From positions 187,504-233,118 of the forward strand of contig DLPV01000003.1 in assembly GCA_002477465.1 (NCBI GenBank): DNA of 45,615 nucleotides, read 5' to 3'. The notes below the pieces were generated by a model that searched no databases, was not told the origin of the DNA, and saw only the letters and a program-made list of their open reading frames with translations. The stretch is from Gammaproteobacteria bacterium UBA7449. Its GTDB lineage: Bacteria > Pseudomonadota > Gammaproteobacteria > Pseudomonadales > Pseudohongiellaceae. The position numbers were made by a program, and so were the translations under genes. Positions 16,129-25,237 of this stretch are shown here, piece by piece; positions within the stretch are counted from its first letter, which is position 1; the number at the start of each line of letters is the position of its first letter.

Positions 16129-17061
16129 ATGGGTGAAAAAACGATGGGGCCCGCACTCCCGCCAACGGGTGGCGCTAAAGACAGAGCACCTGTTCCTGAT
16201 AATCAGCTCGCCGCTATAAAGATAAGAGAGGCTATGGCAGCTGGCGCCTTTTGCCTTAACTTCCAGCCTACGGTGAGCCTCGACGAGAGTGACGAGCAGT
16301 ACTTTGAGGTTCGCTGTGGATTGGCTTACGACTCTGATTCATTGTCCGCCAGACAGCTATTCGACGTCGCCAACAAGCAGCAGCTGGGCGGGGAGTTAGA
16401 CCGATGGATAATCACCCGCGTATTTAAACTGCTGCGACTCTCCAATCAACCTCACTTAAATCTCTCGGTATGGATTGGTCGCGCCACAATTCAAGACCCT
16501 CAATTCATGGACTGGATCGCTAGTCAATTGTGCGACTCGGCAACCATGCCGGGGCAAGTTATTTTTCAAATCAGTGAGCGGGATGTGCTGCCCGACGAGG
16601 CTGCGGCGCAGCAAATTTTTCAGTCTCTGAAAGGTATGGGATTTAGAATTTGTCTGGTGCAGCGCACGGACGCGTTGAGTAGCGCTGCGACATCTCGGCA
16701 TTTATCCCTGAATCATTCTCGAGACCTTAGTCGAAATCTTACTCAGGGCCTTACTCGAGATCTTCCTCGGAACGTGAGCCTCGACTCGCCGTTGAACCTG
16801 CCGCTGGACTACCTCAAGCTGGCGCCTGAATATATTCACAATATCGAGCATGAAAGCAAACGGCGCCTGCGCTTGAAAAAGCAAATTGCCGCTTTGAACC
16901 GACAGGGTATACGCGTGATTGCCGCCCAGCTGGACGATATCTTGCTGCTGCCGATTTTATGGAAGGCGGGGGTGGATTTCGCTCAGGGCAATTGCCTGTG
17001 GGCACCTGATCAAAAAATCAACACCGGGATTCCCCATCATCAGGTGATTTGCCTGAATTAA
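16129..17061 (+). CDS. Degenerate stand-alone EAL-domain protein with internal 4-residue repeats
   Basis: This 310-residue cytosolic protein is an EAL-fold domain with no GGDEF or sensor domain. The EAL signature is E-V-R (60-62), the DDFG acidic pair is missing (V-Q at 177-178), and the late catalytic V-I-A-E-G-V-E reads V-I-A-A-Q-L-D. Q-I-S-E (147-150), D-Y-L-K-L (227-231) and A-Q-G remain. Phosphodiesterase activity is therefore unlikely; c-di-GMP binding as in FimX is possible, and fimX sits near parC in Pseudomonas (from memory). Residues 189-228 are ten copies of a 4-residue unit, S/T/P-R/L-N/D-L. AAGGA lies 6 bases before the ATG. Confidence 0.72.
   Translation: MGEKTMGPALPPTGGAKDRAPVPDNQLAAIKIREAMAAGAFCLNFQPTVSLDESDEQYFEVRCGLAYDSDSLSARQLFDVANKQQLGGELDRWIITRVFKLLRLSNQPHLNLSVWIGRATIQDPQFMDWIASQLCDSATMPGQVIFQISERDVLPDEAAAQQIFQSLKGMGFRICLVQRTDALSSAATSRHLSLNHSRDLSRNLTQGLTRDLPRNVSLDSPLNLPLDYLKLAPEYIHNIEHESKRRLRLKKQIAALNRQGIRVIAAQLDDILLLPILWKAGVDFAQGNCLWAPDQKINTGIPHHQVICLN
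16693..16812 (+). repeat. 12-bp in-frame minisatellite, about ten units
   Basis: Ten consecutive 12-base units encode S-R-H-L, S-L-N-H, S-R-D-L, S-R-N-L, T-Q-G-L, T-R-D-L, P-R-N-V, S-L-D-S, P-L-N-L and P-L-D-Y. The middle units are closest to each other at the DNA level (CTCGAGACCTTA-like). The array occupies the loop before the D-Y-L-K-L motif of the EAL-like protein. Confidence 0.8.
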
Positions 17062-17142
17062 TTGCGCCCATAAGTTTGGGCCCACGCGGCCGCTCCTGTT
17101 ATTCTTGCGCGACGATCCTACATCACAACAAGAGCAGCTAGA

Positions 17143-18546
17143 TTGGCAACGGATACTGAAAACGACGCGGCGGAGTCCAGCACAGCCGGTCGCGCAGTCG
17201 GCAAGGTTTCCAGAAAATTCACTCTGGCAGTCTGTATGCTTTTAATCCTAGCGATGTGCGTCTTTTGGCTTATCAGCAGTTACAACACCCGCAATCTACT
17301 ACAACGGCAGGCCGACGCCCTCGGCGAGGCGCTTGCAGAACAGACAGCGACTCAGCTTACAGAGCTGGTGCTGGTTAATGACTTGATCAGCATGAACGTT
17401 GTACTGACGAGTTTGAGCCAGGCCTCTGGCATCGAAGAAATCAGCGTCTACAGTGTCGACAATTCGGTTATCGCAACGGCTAGCAGCCGCGGTGAATCTC
17501 TTTCCCCGCTGATTCCCCTGCCAGTACCGCTAACTGCAATAAGCGCTTTGTATGAGGCACCTATTGCTCTGCCCGATTCCGTCGCTGGTTATGTGCGACT
17601 TCAGCTGAATCTCGACTACATTGAGGTAGGAACAGTTAATAGTATGCTGCTAGTCATCGGTGCGACGGCCCTGTTGCTCATCGTGGCCATACTCATCAGC
17701 AATACCTATTTCCAGTATCTGGTAAGCTTCCCGACAAACCTGCTCTCATTTGCCCTTAGCAATATACGCAAAGGTGATATTGAAACCTGCCCAGAGCCTG
17801 AGAGTAACAATGAGTTGAGCGCCGCCATCAGGCAATACAACGCGACCGCTGAGTTTCTGGCGCAGAATGCTTTCCTTGATAATTTCGGCAATCGACAACC
17901 TGACACCGATATACAGAATCTCAAATTCGTTCCCGGCAAACAGGACATAACTCTGCTTGTTGTCAGTATGGCAAACTACCAGTATCTGGCGTCTACCCTT
18001 CGCAGTGAGACCCTGGTTAAACTTCTCAATAAGTTTTACTTTTTCATCGACAAGGTAACCCAGCTGTACAATGGCAGCGTCACCTACTGTGCGGAAGGTG
18101 AAGTAGTCATTCATTTTAGTGAAGTACCGGTGGAAGAAGATCAAGCGTTCTATGGAATCTGCGCCGCACAGCTCTTTCTGCATATCGTGGGTGACATCAA
18201 CGATGTCGATGATGAGATCGCGCACTCCAAGTACAAGCTTGCGGTACACAGCGGCCAAATGGTGAGCAGCCTCTATTCACCCATCACGCAAACGACCAAC
18301 AACCTAAGCGGTGAGACCCTCGATCAAGCTCGGGCAATCTGCCAGGAATGCCCAGATAATTCCCTGCTTATCAGCGAACAAAGTTTTGAGCACGCGGGGT
18401 CACATAATCGGGTAGTCGCTGATGAATTCGCTGAAGTCGGCGAAGCAGACCTGATCCGGACGTTCCTGGGACGGGAGCCCATGTCAAATTACAAGCTTCT
18501 CATTGAAAGACAGGCGATTCAGCTGGTTACTCTCTACTCTGACTGA
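17143..18546 (+). CDS. AhpA/YtjB-like membrane protein with a degenerate nucleotide-cyclase-like domain
   Basis: A 467-residue inner-membrane protein: TM1 about 25-46, a periplasmic domain 47-166 of the YtjB (Smp) type (R-Q-A-D-A-L-G-E-A-L-A-E-Q, then I-S-V-Y-S-V-D-N-S-V-I-A-T-A and G-Y-V-R-L-Q-L-N-L-D-Y), TM2 167-189, a HAMP-like linker and a C-terminal domain from about 268. That domain resembles class III nucleotide cyclases, but the first metal aspartate is replaced (L-L-V-V-S-M-A-N-Y) and G-D-x reads A-E-G-E, so catalysis is doubtful. ytjB neighbours serB in enterics; serB is absent here. The start is TTG at 17143 with a weak ribosome site. Confidence 0.65.
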   Translation: MATDTENDAAESSTAGRAVGKVSRKFTLAVCMLLILAMCVFWLISSYNTRNLLQRQADALGEALAEQTATQLTELVLVNDLISMNVVLTSLSQASGIEEISVYSVDNSVIATASSRGESLSPLIPLPVPLTAISALYEAPIALPDSVAGYVRLQLNLDYIEVGTVNSMLLVIGATALLLIVAILISNTYFQYLVSFPTNLLSFALSNIRKGDIETCPEPESNNELSAAIRQYNATAEFLAQNAFLDNFGNRQPDTDIQNLKFVPGKQDITLLVVSMANYQYLASTLRSETLVKLLNKFYFFIDKVTQLYNGSVTYCAEGEVVIHFSEVPVEEDQAFYGICAAQLFLHIVGDINDVDDEIAHSKYKLAVHSGQMVSSLYSPITQTTNNLSGETLDQARAICQECPDNSLLISEQSFEHAGSHNRVVADEFAEVGEADLIRTFLGREPMSNYKLLIERQAIQLVTLYSD

Positions 18547-18639
18547 CCGGGAACTGCCACCCAAGCGATAGCCTATATTCAGGCAAAGTCTAGAACGCGA
18601 CAACAGTTGCGCCTGCTAGCACTCTGAATCGACGCAGCC

Positions 18640-20892
18640 CTAATCGGCGACTTCAATGCGATCCACGTTCTGAAATCCACGCGGTAGCTTATTCCCACGA
18701 CGGCCTCGTTCACCGCGATAGTGTCCGAGATCGGCGGGCTTGAGATTGTGATGTCTACGACCGGCATAGACAGTTAAGGTATCTTCTTCAGTAACCACCG
18801 TCATGGCGACGACGAATTCGATGCGGTCAACTACCCTGGCCGTAGGGATGCTAATGATCTTGTTGCCTTTACCCTTAGCAAGCCGCGGCAGTTCCTTAAG
18901 CGGAAACATCAGCATGCGGCCTTCGTTGGTCACCGAGACGATCATGTCGCTGTCGTAGTCGTTGACCATGACTGCGGGCAGCACAATCGAGCCCTTTGGC
19001 AGGCGCAGAACAGCCTTACCGGATTTGTTCTTGCTGATCAGATCACCGACTTTGGCAACAAAGCCATAGCCGGCGTCGCTGGCCAGCAGGACATCCCTGC
19101 TATCTTCGCCGATGACTACGCCTTCAAAGCTTGCACCTGAGGGCGGATTCACCTTGCCTGATACAGGCTCGCCCTGACCCCTTGCTGAAGGCAGGGTATG
19201 GGCCGGCAGGGAATAAGCGCGGCCAGTTGAATCCAGAAAGATCGCGAGCTGATTGCTCTTGCCGCGTGCCGCGATCTTGAAACTGTCTCCGGACTTGTAT
19301 TGCAACGAACGTGGATCGACCTCGTGACCCTTGGCAGCACGCATCCAACCACGTTCTGACAGCACTATGGTGACCGGTTCTGTCGACAGTAATTCAGTTT
19401 CGCTGAAGGCCTTGGATTCTTCTCGCTCAACCAGCTGTGATCGTCGCTCATCACCAAATTTTTCAGCGTCCGCCTTGATCTCATTCTTGATGAATGTTTT
19501 CAGGCGTGTCGCTGACTTCAGTAATTGCTCAATGGATTTACGCTCTTCGCTGAGCTCTTTCTGCTCAGCCCGTATCTTGATTTCTTCGAGTTTCGCGAGC
19601 TGGCGCAAACGTAGTTCCAGAATTGCCTCGGCCTGGCGTTCCGAAATCTTGAGCCGCTTCATTAGTGCCGGCTTGGGTTTGTCTTCCTGACGAATAATCT
19701 TGATAACTTCATCAATGTTAAGGAACGCGATAAGCAGACCATCGAGAATGTGCAGGCGATCCAGAATTTTGTCGAGCCGGAACTGCAGTCGGCGCCTGAC
19801 AGTTTCAGTTCTGAACTGCAGCCACTCTTTCAACAGGCTTACCAGGTCCTTGATCTGGGGGCGCTTGTTGATGCCGATCATATTGAAGTTGACGCGGTAG
19901 TTTTTCTCCAGATCCGTAGTGGAAAACAAGTGCGACATGACGCTGTCAATATCGACCCGATTGGAGCGCGGAACGATTACGATACGGGTCGGGTTCTCAT
20001 GATCAGATTCATCGCGAAGATCAACTACCATCGGTAGCTTTTTACTCTGCATCTGCGCGGCAATCTGCTCGAGAATTTTCGCGCCCGACACCTGGAAAGG
20101 CAGCGCGGTGATGATGATTTCACCCTGCTCAGTGGTATATGTAGCGCGGGCCTTTAAGCTACCGCGGCCGGTTGTATATAGCTCCTCGATTTCAGCCTTG
20201 GGCGTAATAATCACCGCCTCAGTAGGGAAATCAGGTCCCTTGATGTACTTGCTTATATCTTTAAGGGTGGCCTTGGGCTTGTCCAGCAAATGGATGAGGG
20301 CATCTGCCACTTCATTGAGATTGTGGGGCGGTATGTCTGTTGCCATGCCAACGGCGATCCCGCTGCCGCCGTTTAGCAGCACGTTGGGTAATCGCGCTGG
20401 GAGAATTTCAGGCTCTTCCAGAGTGCCATCGAAATTTGGTTTCCAATCAACTGTCCCCTGGCCCAGTTCTCCCAGCAATACGTCTGCATAGTTACGTAGT
20501 CGAGATTCGGTATAACGCATGGCGGCAAATGACTTGGGGTCATCCTGTGATCCCCAGTTGCCCTGGCCGTCAACCAACGGATAACGGTAAGTGAACGGCT
20601 GCGCCATCAACACCATGGCTTCATAACAGGCTGAGTCACCGTGGGGATGGAACTTGCCAATCACATCGCCAATGGTACGTGCCGATTTCTTGAACTTGGC
20701 CGATGCTTTCAGACCGAGCTCTGACATGGCGTAAACGATTCTGCGTTGCACAGGCTTGAGCCCATCACCGATGTTCGGCAACGCCCGGTCGTTGATCACG
20801 TACATCGAGTAATTCAAATAGGCTTGCTGGGTATAGCTACGCAGCGCTATTTGCTCGGTACCGTCCTCATTGATGGTGATGTCTTCGTTCAT
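18640..20892 (-). CDS. parC: DNA topoisomerase IV subunit A
   Basis: A 750-residue ParC. The winged-helix/breakage-reunion domain carries the catalytic tyrosine in A-A-M-R-Y-T-E-S (Y127). The quinolone-resistance region reads H-P-H-G-D-S-A-C-Y-E-A, so the residues equivalent to E. coli Ser80 and Glu84 are wild type (S87, E91 here). The C-terminal part forms the DNA-wrapping beta-pinwheel. Together with ParE it decatenates daughter chromosomes. It starts 48 bases after the parE stop and is the last gene of the yqiB-to-parC direction group. The convergent gene ends 93 bases away with no obvious terminator. Confidence 0.97.
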   Translation of the reverse strand: MNEDITINEDGTEQIALRSYTQQAYLNYSMYVINDRALPNIGDGLKPVQRRIVYAMSELGLKASAKFKKSARTIGDVIGKFHPHGDSACYEAMVLMAQPFTYRYPLVDGQGNWGSQDDPKSFAAMRYTESRLRNYADVLLGELGQGTVDWKPNFDGTLEEPEILPARLPNVLLNGGSGIAVGMATDIPPHNLNEVADALIHLLDKPKATLKDISKYIKGPDFPTEAVIITPKAEIEELYTTGRGSLKARATYTTEQGEIIITALPFQVSGAKILEQIAAQMQSKKLPMVVDLRDESDHENPTRIVIVPRSNRVDIDSVMSHLFSTTDLEKNYRVNFNMIGINKRPQIKDLVSLLKEWLQFRTETVRRRLQFRLDKILDRLHILDGLLIAFLNIDEVIKIIRQEDKPKPALMKRLKISERQAEAILELRLRQLAKLEEIKIRAEQKELSEERKSIEQLLKSATRLKTFIKNEIKADAEKFGDERRSQLVEREESKAFSETELLSTEPVTIVLSERGWMRAAKGHEVDPRSLQYKSGDSFKIAARGKSNQLAIFLDSTGRAYSLPAHTLPSARGQGEPVSGKVNPPSGASFEGVVIGEDSRDVLLASDAGYGFVAKVGDLISKNKSGKAVLRLPKGSIVLPAVMVNDYDSDMIVSVTNEGRMLMFPLKELPRLAKGKGNKIISIPTARVVDRIEFVVAMTVVTEEDTLTVYAGRRHHNLKPADLGHYRGERGRRGNKLPRGFQNVDRIEVAD

Positions 20893-20939
20893 AGAATGCT
20901 CATCAAAATTCTGTTGTCGGGCTGCCTTGTTAGATCAAC

Positions 20940-22859
20940 TTACTCGGCGTAGTCAGCAAGATTGCCGCTCTCTTCCAGCCAGGCCTTGCGGTCCTGAGAA
21001 CGGTTTTTGGCCAGCAGCATGTCCATGATTTCCATGGTGCCCTTCTTCTTGTTAGCAGGATTGTCTTCCAGCGTGAGCTGAACCAGGCGACGCGTATCCG
21101 CCGCCATCGTAGTTTCGCGCAGCTGCAAAGGGTTCATTTCACCCAGGCCCTTGAAGCGCTGGACATTGACCTTGCCGCCCTTTTTCTCGGCAGCGATACG
21201 ATCCAGGATGCCGTTCTTTTCGTCCTCGTCCAGGGCATAGAAAACTTCTTTGCCGACATCGATACGAAACAGAGGCGGCATCGCGACGAAAACGTGGCCA
21301 GCTTCCACCACAGGGCGGAAGTGCCTGACGAATAGCGCGCATAAAAGCGTCGCGATATGCAGCCCATCTGAGTCTGCATCGGCAAGAATGCAAATTTTAC
21401 CGTAGCGTAAGCCGTCGATATCACTGGTGCCCGGATCGACCCCTAGCGCAATAGCGATGTCGTGCACAGCCTGGGAAGCGAGGATCTCACCGGAATCTAC
21501 TTCCCAGGTGTTCAGAATCTTACCTCGCAGCGGCATGATGGCCTGAAATTCCCGGTCCCTGGCCTGTTTGGCAGAGCCCCCAGCCGAGTCGCCCTCCACC
21601 AGGAATAGCTCACCGGACATCACATCCTGGGTGGAGCAATCCGCCAGCTTGCCCGGCAAGGCCGGGCCAGACGTTACCTTCTTGCGCGCAACCTTCTTGC
21701 TGGCCTTGAGTCGGCTCTGGGCGTTACTGATACAGAGCTCGGCAATGGCCTCGGCCTCAGCAGTGTGCTGGTTAAGCCACAGGCCGAATTCATCCTTAAT
21801 CACGCCAGCCACAAAAACTGCACACTGTCGTGACGATAGCCTTTCCTTAGTTTGCCCCGAAAACTGAGGATCCAGGAGTTTAGATGACAGTACATAGCTG
21901 CACTTTTCCCAGACATCCTCACCCGTCAGCTTGATTCCTCTGGGCAGCAGATTGCGGAACTCACAGAATTCTCGCAGCGCCTCGAGCAAACCCGTGCGCA
22001 AACCATTAACGTGGGTTCCGCCCTGGGGCGTGGGAATCAGATTGACATAGCTTTCGCCGATTACTTCGCCGCCCTCGGGCAACCAGTGCAAGGCCCAATC
22101 CACGGCCTCATCATTACCCTTGATGGAGCCCACAAACGGTTCTTCCGGCAAACACTCATATTCAGAGGTTGCCTGGGTCAAATAATCAGTCAGGCCATCT
22201 TCAAAATACCACTCTTCACTCTGGGCCTTGGAGTCGCTGACAGTTGCGTCGATAAAGGCGACCCGCAGCCCGGAACAGAGCACCGCTTTCGCCCGCAAGA
22301 CATGTTTTAGTCTTGGGATCGAGATCTTGACCGAGTCAAAGTACTTTTCATCCGGCACGAAGGTGACCGTGGTGCCGCTGTTGCGTTTGCCCACCTTTCC
22401 AACAACTTTCAGCTCGGAGGCTTTTTCGCCACCCTTGAATGTCATGCTATAAACTTTAGAGTCGCGCTTGACACTCACCTCAAGGGTTTTTGACAGGGCA
22501 TTTACTACCGAAACCCCGACCCCGTGCAGGCCTCCAGAGAACTGGTAGTTCTTGTTTGAGAACTTACCTCCAGCATGCAGACGCGTAAGAATGAGTTCGA
22601 CGCCGGAGACTTTCTCGCCCTTATGCTTATCTACCGGCATGCCGCGGCCATCATCGCTGACTTCGATGGAGCCGTCTTTGTGCAGGGTCAGGGTGAGGTT
22701 ATTGGCAAAACCTGCCAGCGCTTCATCGACACTGTTATCGATGACTTCCTGGATCAGGTGATTGGGGCGGGTTGTATCGGTATACATACCCGGACGCTTA
22801 CGAACTGGATCAAGGCCAGTTAGTACTTCAATCGCATCGGCGTTGTAGTTGTTGGACAT
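20940..22859 (-). CDS. parE: DNA topoisomerase IV subunit B
   Basis: A 639-residue GHKL ATPase subunit (E. coli ParE is 630). Visible motifs: E-V-I-D-N-S-V-D-E-A (ATP/Mg), D-D-G-R-G-M-P-V, G-G-L-H-G-V-G-V-S-V-V-N-A-L, the TOPRIM motifs E-G-D-S-A-G-G-S-A and D-A-D-S-D-G-L-H-I, and the C-terminal K-G-L-G-E-M-N-P. It provides ATP-driven strand passage for ParC. It is preceded by yqiA at 52 bases, as in many gammaproteobacteria. Confidence 0.97.
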   Translation of the reverse strand: MSNNYNADAIEVLTGLDPVRKRPGMYTDTTRPNHLIQEVIDNSVDEALAGFANNLTLTLHKDGSIEVSDDGRGMPVDKHKGEKVSGVELILTRLHAGGKFSNKNYQFSGGLHGVGVSVVNALSKTLEVSVKRDSKVYSMTFKGGEKASELKVVGKVGKRNSGTTVTFVPDEKYFDSVKISIPRLKHVLRAKAVLCSGLRVAFIDATVSDSKAQSEEWYFEDGLTDYLTQATSEYECLPEEPFVGSIKGNDEAVDWALHWLPEGGEVIGESYVNLIPTPQGGTHVNGLRTGLLEALREFCEFRNLLPRGIKLTGEDVWEKCSYVLSSKLLDPQFSGQTKERLSSRQCAVFVAGVIKDEFGLWLNQHTAEAEAIAELCISNAQSRLKASKKVARKKVTSGPALPGKLADCSTQDVMSGELFLVEGDSAGGSAKQARDREFQAIMPLRGKILNTWEVDSGEILASQAVHDIAIALGVDPGTSDIDGLRYGKICILADADSDGLHIATLLCALFVRHFRPVVEAGHVFVAMPPLFRIDVGKEVFYALDEDEKNGILDRIAAEKKGGKVNVQRFKGLGEMNPLQLRETTMAADTRRLVQLTLEDNPANKKKGTMEIMDMLLAKNRSQDRKAWLEESGNLADYAE

Positions 22860-22911
22860 CTGGTTAGGTTAAGAGAATAGCGGGATTGTCATACTGCGGT
22901 TGGATAACATT

Positions 22912-23514
22912 TTATCGCGCAGAATCGTTAATTCTTGATAGCAAAAAGGCTTCGATGGCAGGCAGTTCACGATCATAGCCTTGGTAACTGTGGTCGCCAT
23001 TTTGGCGAATCACGAGACGAGAGTCACTAAATTTCGACACCGCCTCGCGATGGTCGAGCGTTTCATCACCAGTTTGCACCATTACCATGAAATTTGCTGG
23101 AAACTGCAAAGGGTTCCTCTCCAGTGATTGCAGCTCCTCGATGTAGCGGGGAGTCACTACATGCACATGATCGCTGAAGTAGTTATTGTGTTCGCCCAGA
23201 TGGGACTCCCAGGATTCGAAAGGCCCTACGGCAGGGTTGATTAGTACCGCGGGCAGATTAAAAGACTCTGCCAGGTAGGTCGCATAATATCCGCCCAGAC
23301 TGCTACCTATTAGTCCCAAGCTGTCTCGAGGCAGACTCTTTATTAGTTCTATGAGCTCATGGATCGTGGCAGCTGGCCCCTGCATCAGCGCAGGGACATG
23401 AATACGGTCTGCCATGCCCTTTTGGTCGCAATAGGCAATAGTTTGCTGGGCCTTTTTCGATTGCGGCGCGCTGAGGAAGCCATGCAGGTAAAGAATATGA
23501 AAATCAGAAGTCAC
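22912..23514 (-). CDS. yqiA: YqiA-type esterase
   Basis: A 200-residue single-domain alpha/beta hydrolase. It has the oxyanion L-Y-L-H-G-F-L-S-A-P start, the nucleophile elbow G-S-S-L-G-G (S72), an aspartate in T-G-D-E-T-L-D-H and a C-terminal G-D-H-S-Y histidine. The E. coli homologue shows esterase activity on short acyl esters; the physiological substrate is unknown. Its position between cpdA and parE is conserved in gammaproteobacteria. Confidence 0.92.
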   Translation of the reverse strand: MTSDFHILYLHGFLSAPQSKKAQQTIAYCDQKGMADRIHVPALMQGPAATIHELIELIKSLPRDSLGLIGSSLGGYYATYLAESFNLPAVLINPAVGPFESWESHLGEHNNYFSDHVHVVTPRYIEELQSLERNPLQFPANFMVMVQTGDETLDHREAVSKFSDSRLVIRQNGDHSYQGYDRELPAIEAFLLSRINDSAR

Positions 23515-23607
23515 GCTAAGCTATCATCAGGATGACTGGATGAAACCGCCGCAGTGGCGGTGCTCTGTCCCTGAAGCCGTTATTCCAACACACCGACGAG
23601 CAAGCAA

Positions 23608-24426
23608 CTAGTAGCCGCCGCTGCTGAAGTCGGCCTCGAAATTCTCACCTTCAACCCGATGTACTTCGCTTTCAACAGTGCCATTGGCGTGCAGTTCAAA
23701 ACTTCGGTAGCCCGGATTAACTTGGTCCAATGCAAAGTTCACCACGTTGGGCTTAAACTGAATGCAGGTAGAAGGCGAGCAGAGGCAGCGAATATTTCCA
23801 TGCACAAAATCCAGCTCCTGGTGGATATGCCCATAGACTACGCACTTGATCTTAGTGGCGGTCTCGGCTAGTTCCCAGAAACGAGCACGATTTTTCAGAC
23901 CAATATCCTTCATCCAGCCAGAGTTGCCTTTAACAGGATTGTGGTGCATGCAGATCATGATGTGCTCAATGGAGTTGTTGAGCTTCGATTCCTGCAGCTG
24001 TGAGTGCAGAAACTCCAGCTCTCCTGGCGCCAGGTTCCCGTGAACCTGACCATCGGTACTGGTATCCAGCATCAGAATCAACCAGTTATTTATTTGCACG
24101 CTTTTTTCGTCCACATCTGGCGTAGCAGCGGCATTTTTCATCACTTCCGCTTTGTCGTGATTGCCAGGGATCCAGCGATAAGGGGCTCCAAGCGTACCTA
24201 CCCTGTCTGCAAAATGCCCGTAAGCCGATTCCGAGGCATCCTGTGCGATATCTCCGGTGGCCAGAATTAGATCAATTCTATCTTCTTTTCCGCGCACGAG
24301 TTCAATCACATGCTCAAAACTATCGTGAGTATTCATTTTGAGCAGGGTGCCAGTCGCTTTACCGTACAAATGTGTATCGGTAATCTGAACCAGATGAATT
24401 GGGCTGTTAGCGGTCTGCGGCATCAT
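23608..24426 (-). CDS. cpdA: 3',5'-cAMP phosphodiesterase CpdA
   Basis: A 272-residue class III metallophosphoesterase. Metal ligands are visible in Q-I-T-D-T-H-L (D17, H19), A-T-G-D-I-A-Q-D (D59), P-G-N-H-D (N89, H90), M-H-H-N-P-V and Y-G-H-I-H-Q-E. It hydrolyses cAMP to AMP and so tunes CRP-dependent expression. Two adjacent ATG codons open the gene; the first is used here. It starts 17 bases after the yqiB stop. Confidence 0.95.
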   Translation of the reverse strand: MMPQTANSPIHLVQITDTHLYGKATGTLLKMNTHDSFEHVIELVRGKEDRIDLILATGDIAQDASESAYGHFADRVGTLGAPYRWIPGNHDKAEVMKNAAATPDVDEKSVQINNWLILMLDTSTDGQVHGNLAPGELEFLHSQLQESKLNNSIEHIMICMHHNPVKGNSGWMKDIGLKNRARFWELAETATKIKCVVYGHIHQELDFVHGNIRCLCSPSTCIQFKPNVVNFALDQVNPGYRSFELHANGTVESEVHRVEGENFEADFSSGGY

Positions 24427-24443
24427 AGCTACCGGACAGATTG

Positions 24444-24995
24444 TTAATAATTACATGTTAGTTCTGGCGCCTTTATACTTCTTCCTACGTTAAGACAGTG
24501 CGCAAGCCACTCCCCCAAAAATTCGTTAACTTGCATCTTTTCATCAGCGTGGTACATTTTTGGATTAGGCCTGGAGTAGCGAGGCTTAAGATTGCGATGG
24601 CCCTGATAGGAGACCACTTCAGCGGTGTTGGCATCATGATAGACCCTCACCAGCATCGATGGGTTAGTCATCCATTGCTTCAATTCAGGTTTCTGAATGA
24701 TCTCTAGCGTAGTCGTGTACTTAAACGCTTCCAGAATTTTTATCTCAACCGTAACCTTTGCATTTTCATCGACCTGATCAGCAATACAAAACTGGGTCGT
24801 GAGACCCTGCAATGCTTTTTCAGGTTCATCGGCTGTCAGCTCAAAAGGGCGATTTTCAACACTATCTATGTGTTTTGAGAAGGACCTGTCAAGATAAGCT
24901 CCAAGTTCTGGTACTAGCTTAAGCAAACGGATGTAGTTGGCATCGCAAACGGCCATTTGTTTTATCAGATCCACACTGTAGCTATTCTTAGACAT
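24444..24995 (-). CDS. yqiB: DUF1249 protein YqiB
   Basis: A 183-residue cytosolic protein of the DUF1249 family. Marks are the N-terminal Y-I-R-L-L-K-L-V-P-E-L near residue 20-30, the beta-rich middle K-V-T-V-E-I-K-I-L-E, and M-L-V-R-V-Y-H-D-A-N-T-A-E-V-V-S-Y followed by P-N-P-K-M-Y-H-A-D-E-K, then N-x-F-L-G-E-W-L-x-H-C-L. Function is unknown. The nudF-yqiB-cpdA-yqiA-parE order is conserved with enterics and pseudomonads. The gap to nudF upstream is 242 bases, so it probably has its own promoter here. Confidence 0.93.
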   Translation of the reverse strand: MSKNSYSVDLIKQMAVCDANYIRLLKLVPELGAYLDRSFSKHIDSVENRPFELTADEPEKALQGLTTQFCIADQVDENAKVTVEIKILEAFKYTTTLEIIQKPELKQWMTNPSMLVRVYHDANTAEVVSYQGHRNLKPRYSRPNPKMYHADEKMQVNEFLGEWLAHCLNVGRSIKAPELTCNY

Positions 24996-25237
24996 ACTTC
25001 TTAAGTTATTGCCAAATTACGATTAAATGCCAAGTCTATTGTTCTCTAGTCTAATCTCGATAAAACGAGGCAGCCAGAAAATAATGAGGCAATCACTGGG
25101 TGTTGGAGAACTCACGGTCAGGACCCACGTTATTTCGGATTAAAAACCATTTCAAATTCAATTGTAACGGTTTAGCCGGTTTTTGCGAGTTCTTGACGAG
25201 GGTTTTTGGGTAGAAACAATGGCTTAAGCTGCTGGCT

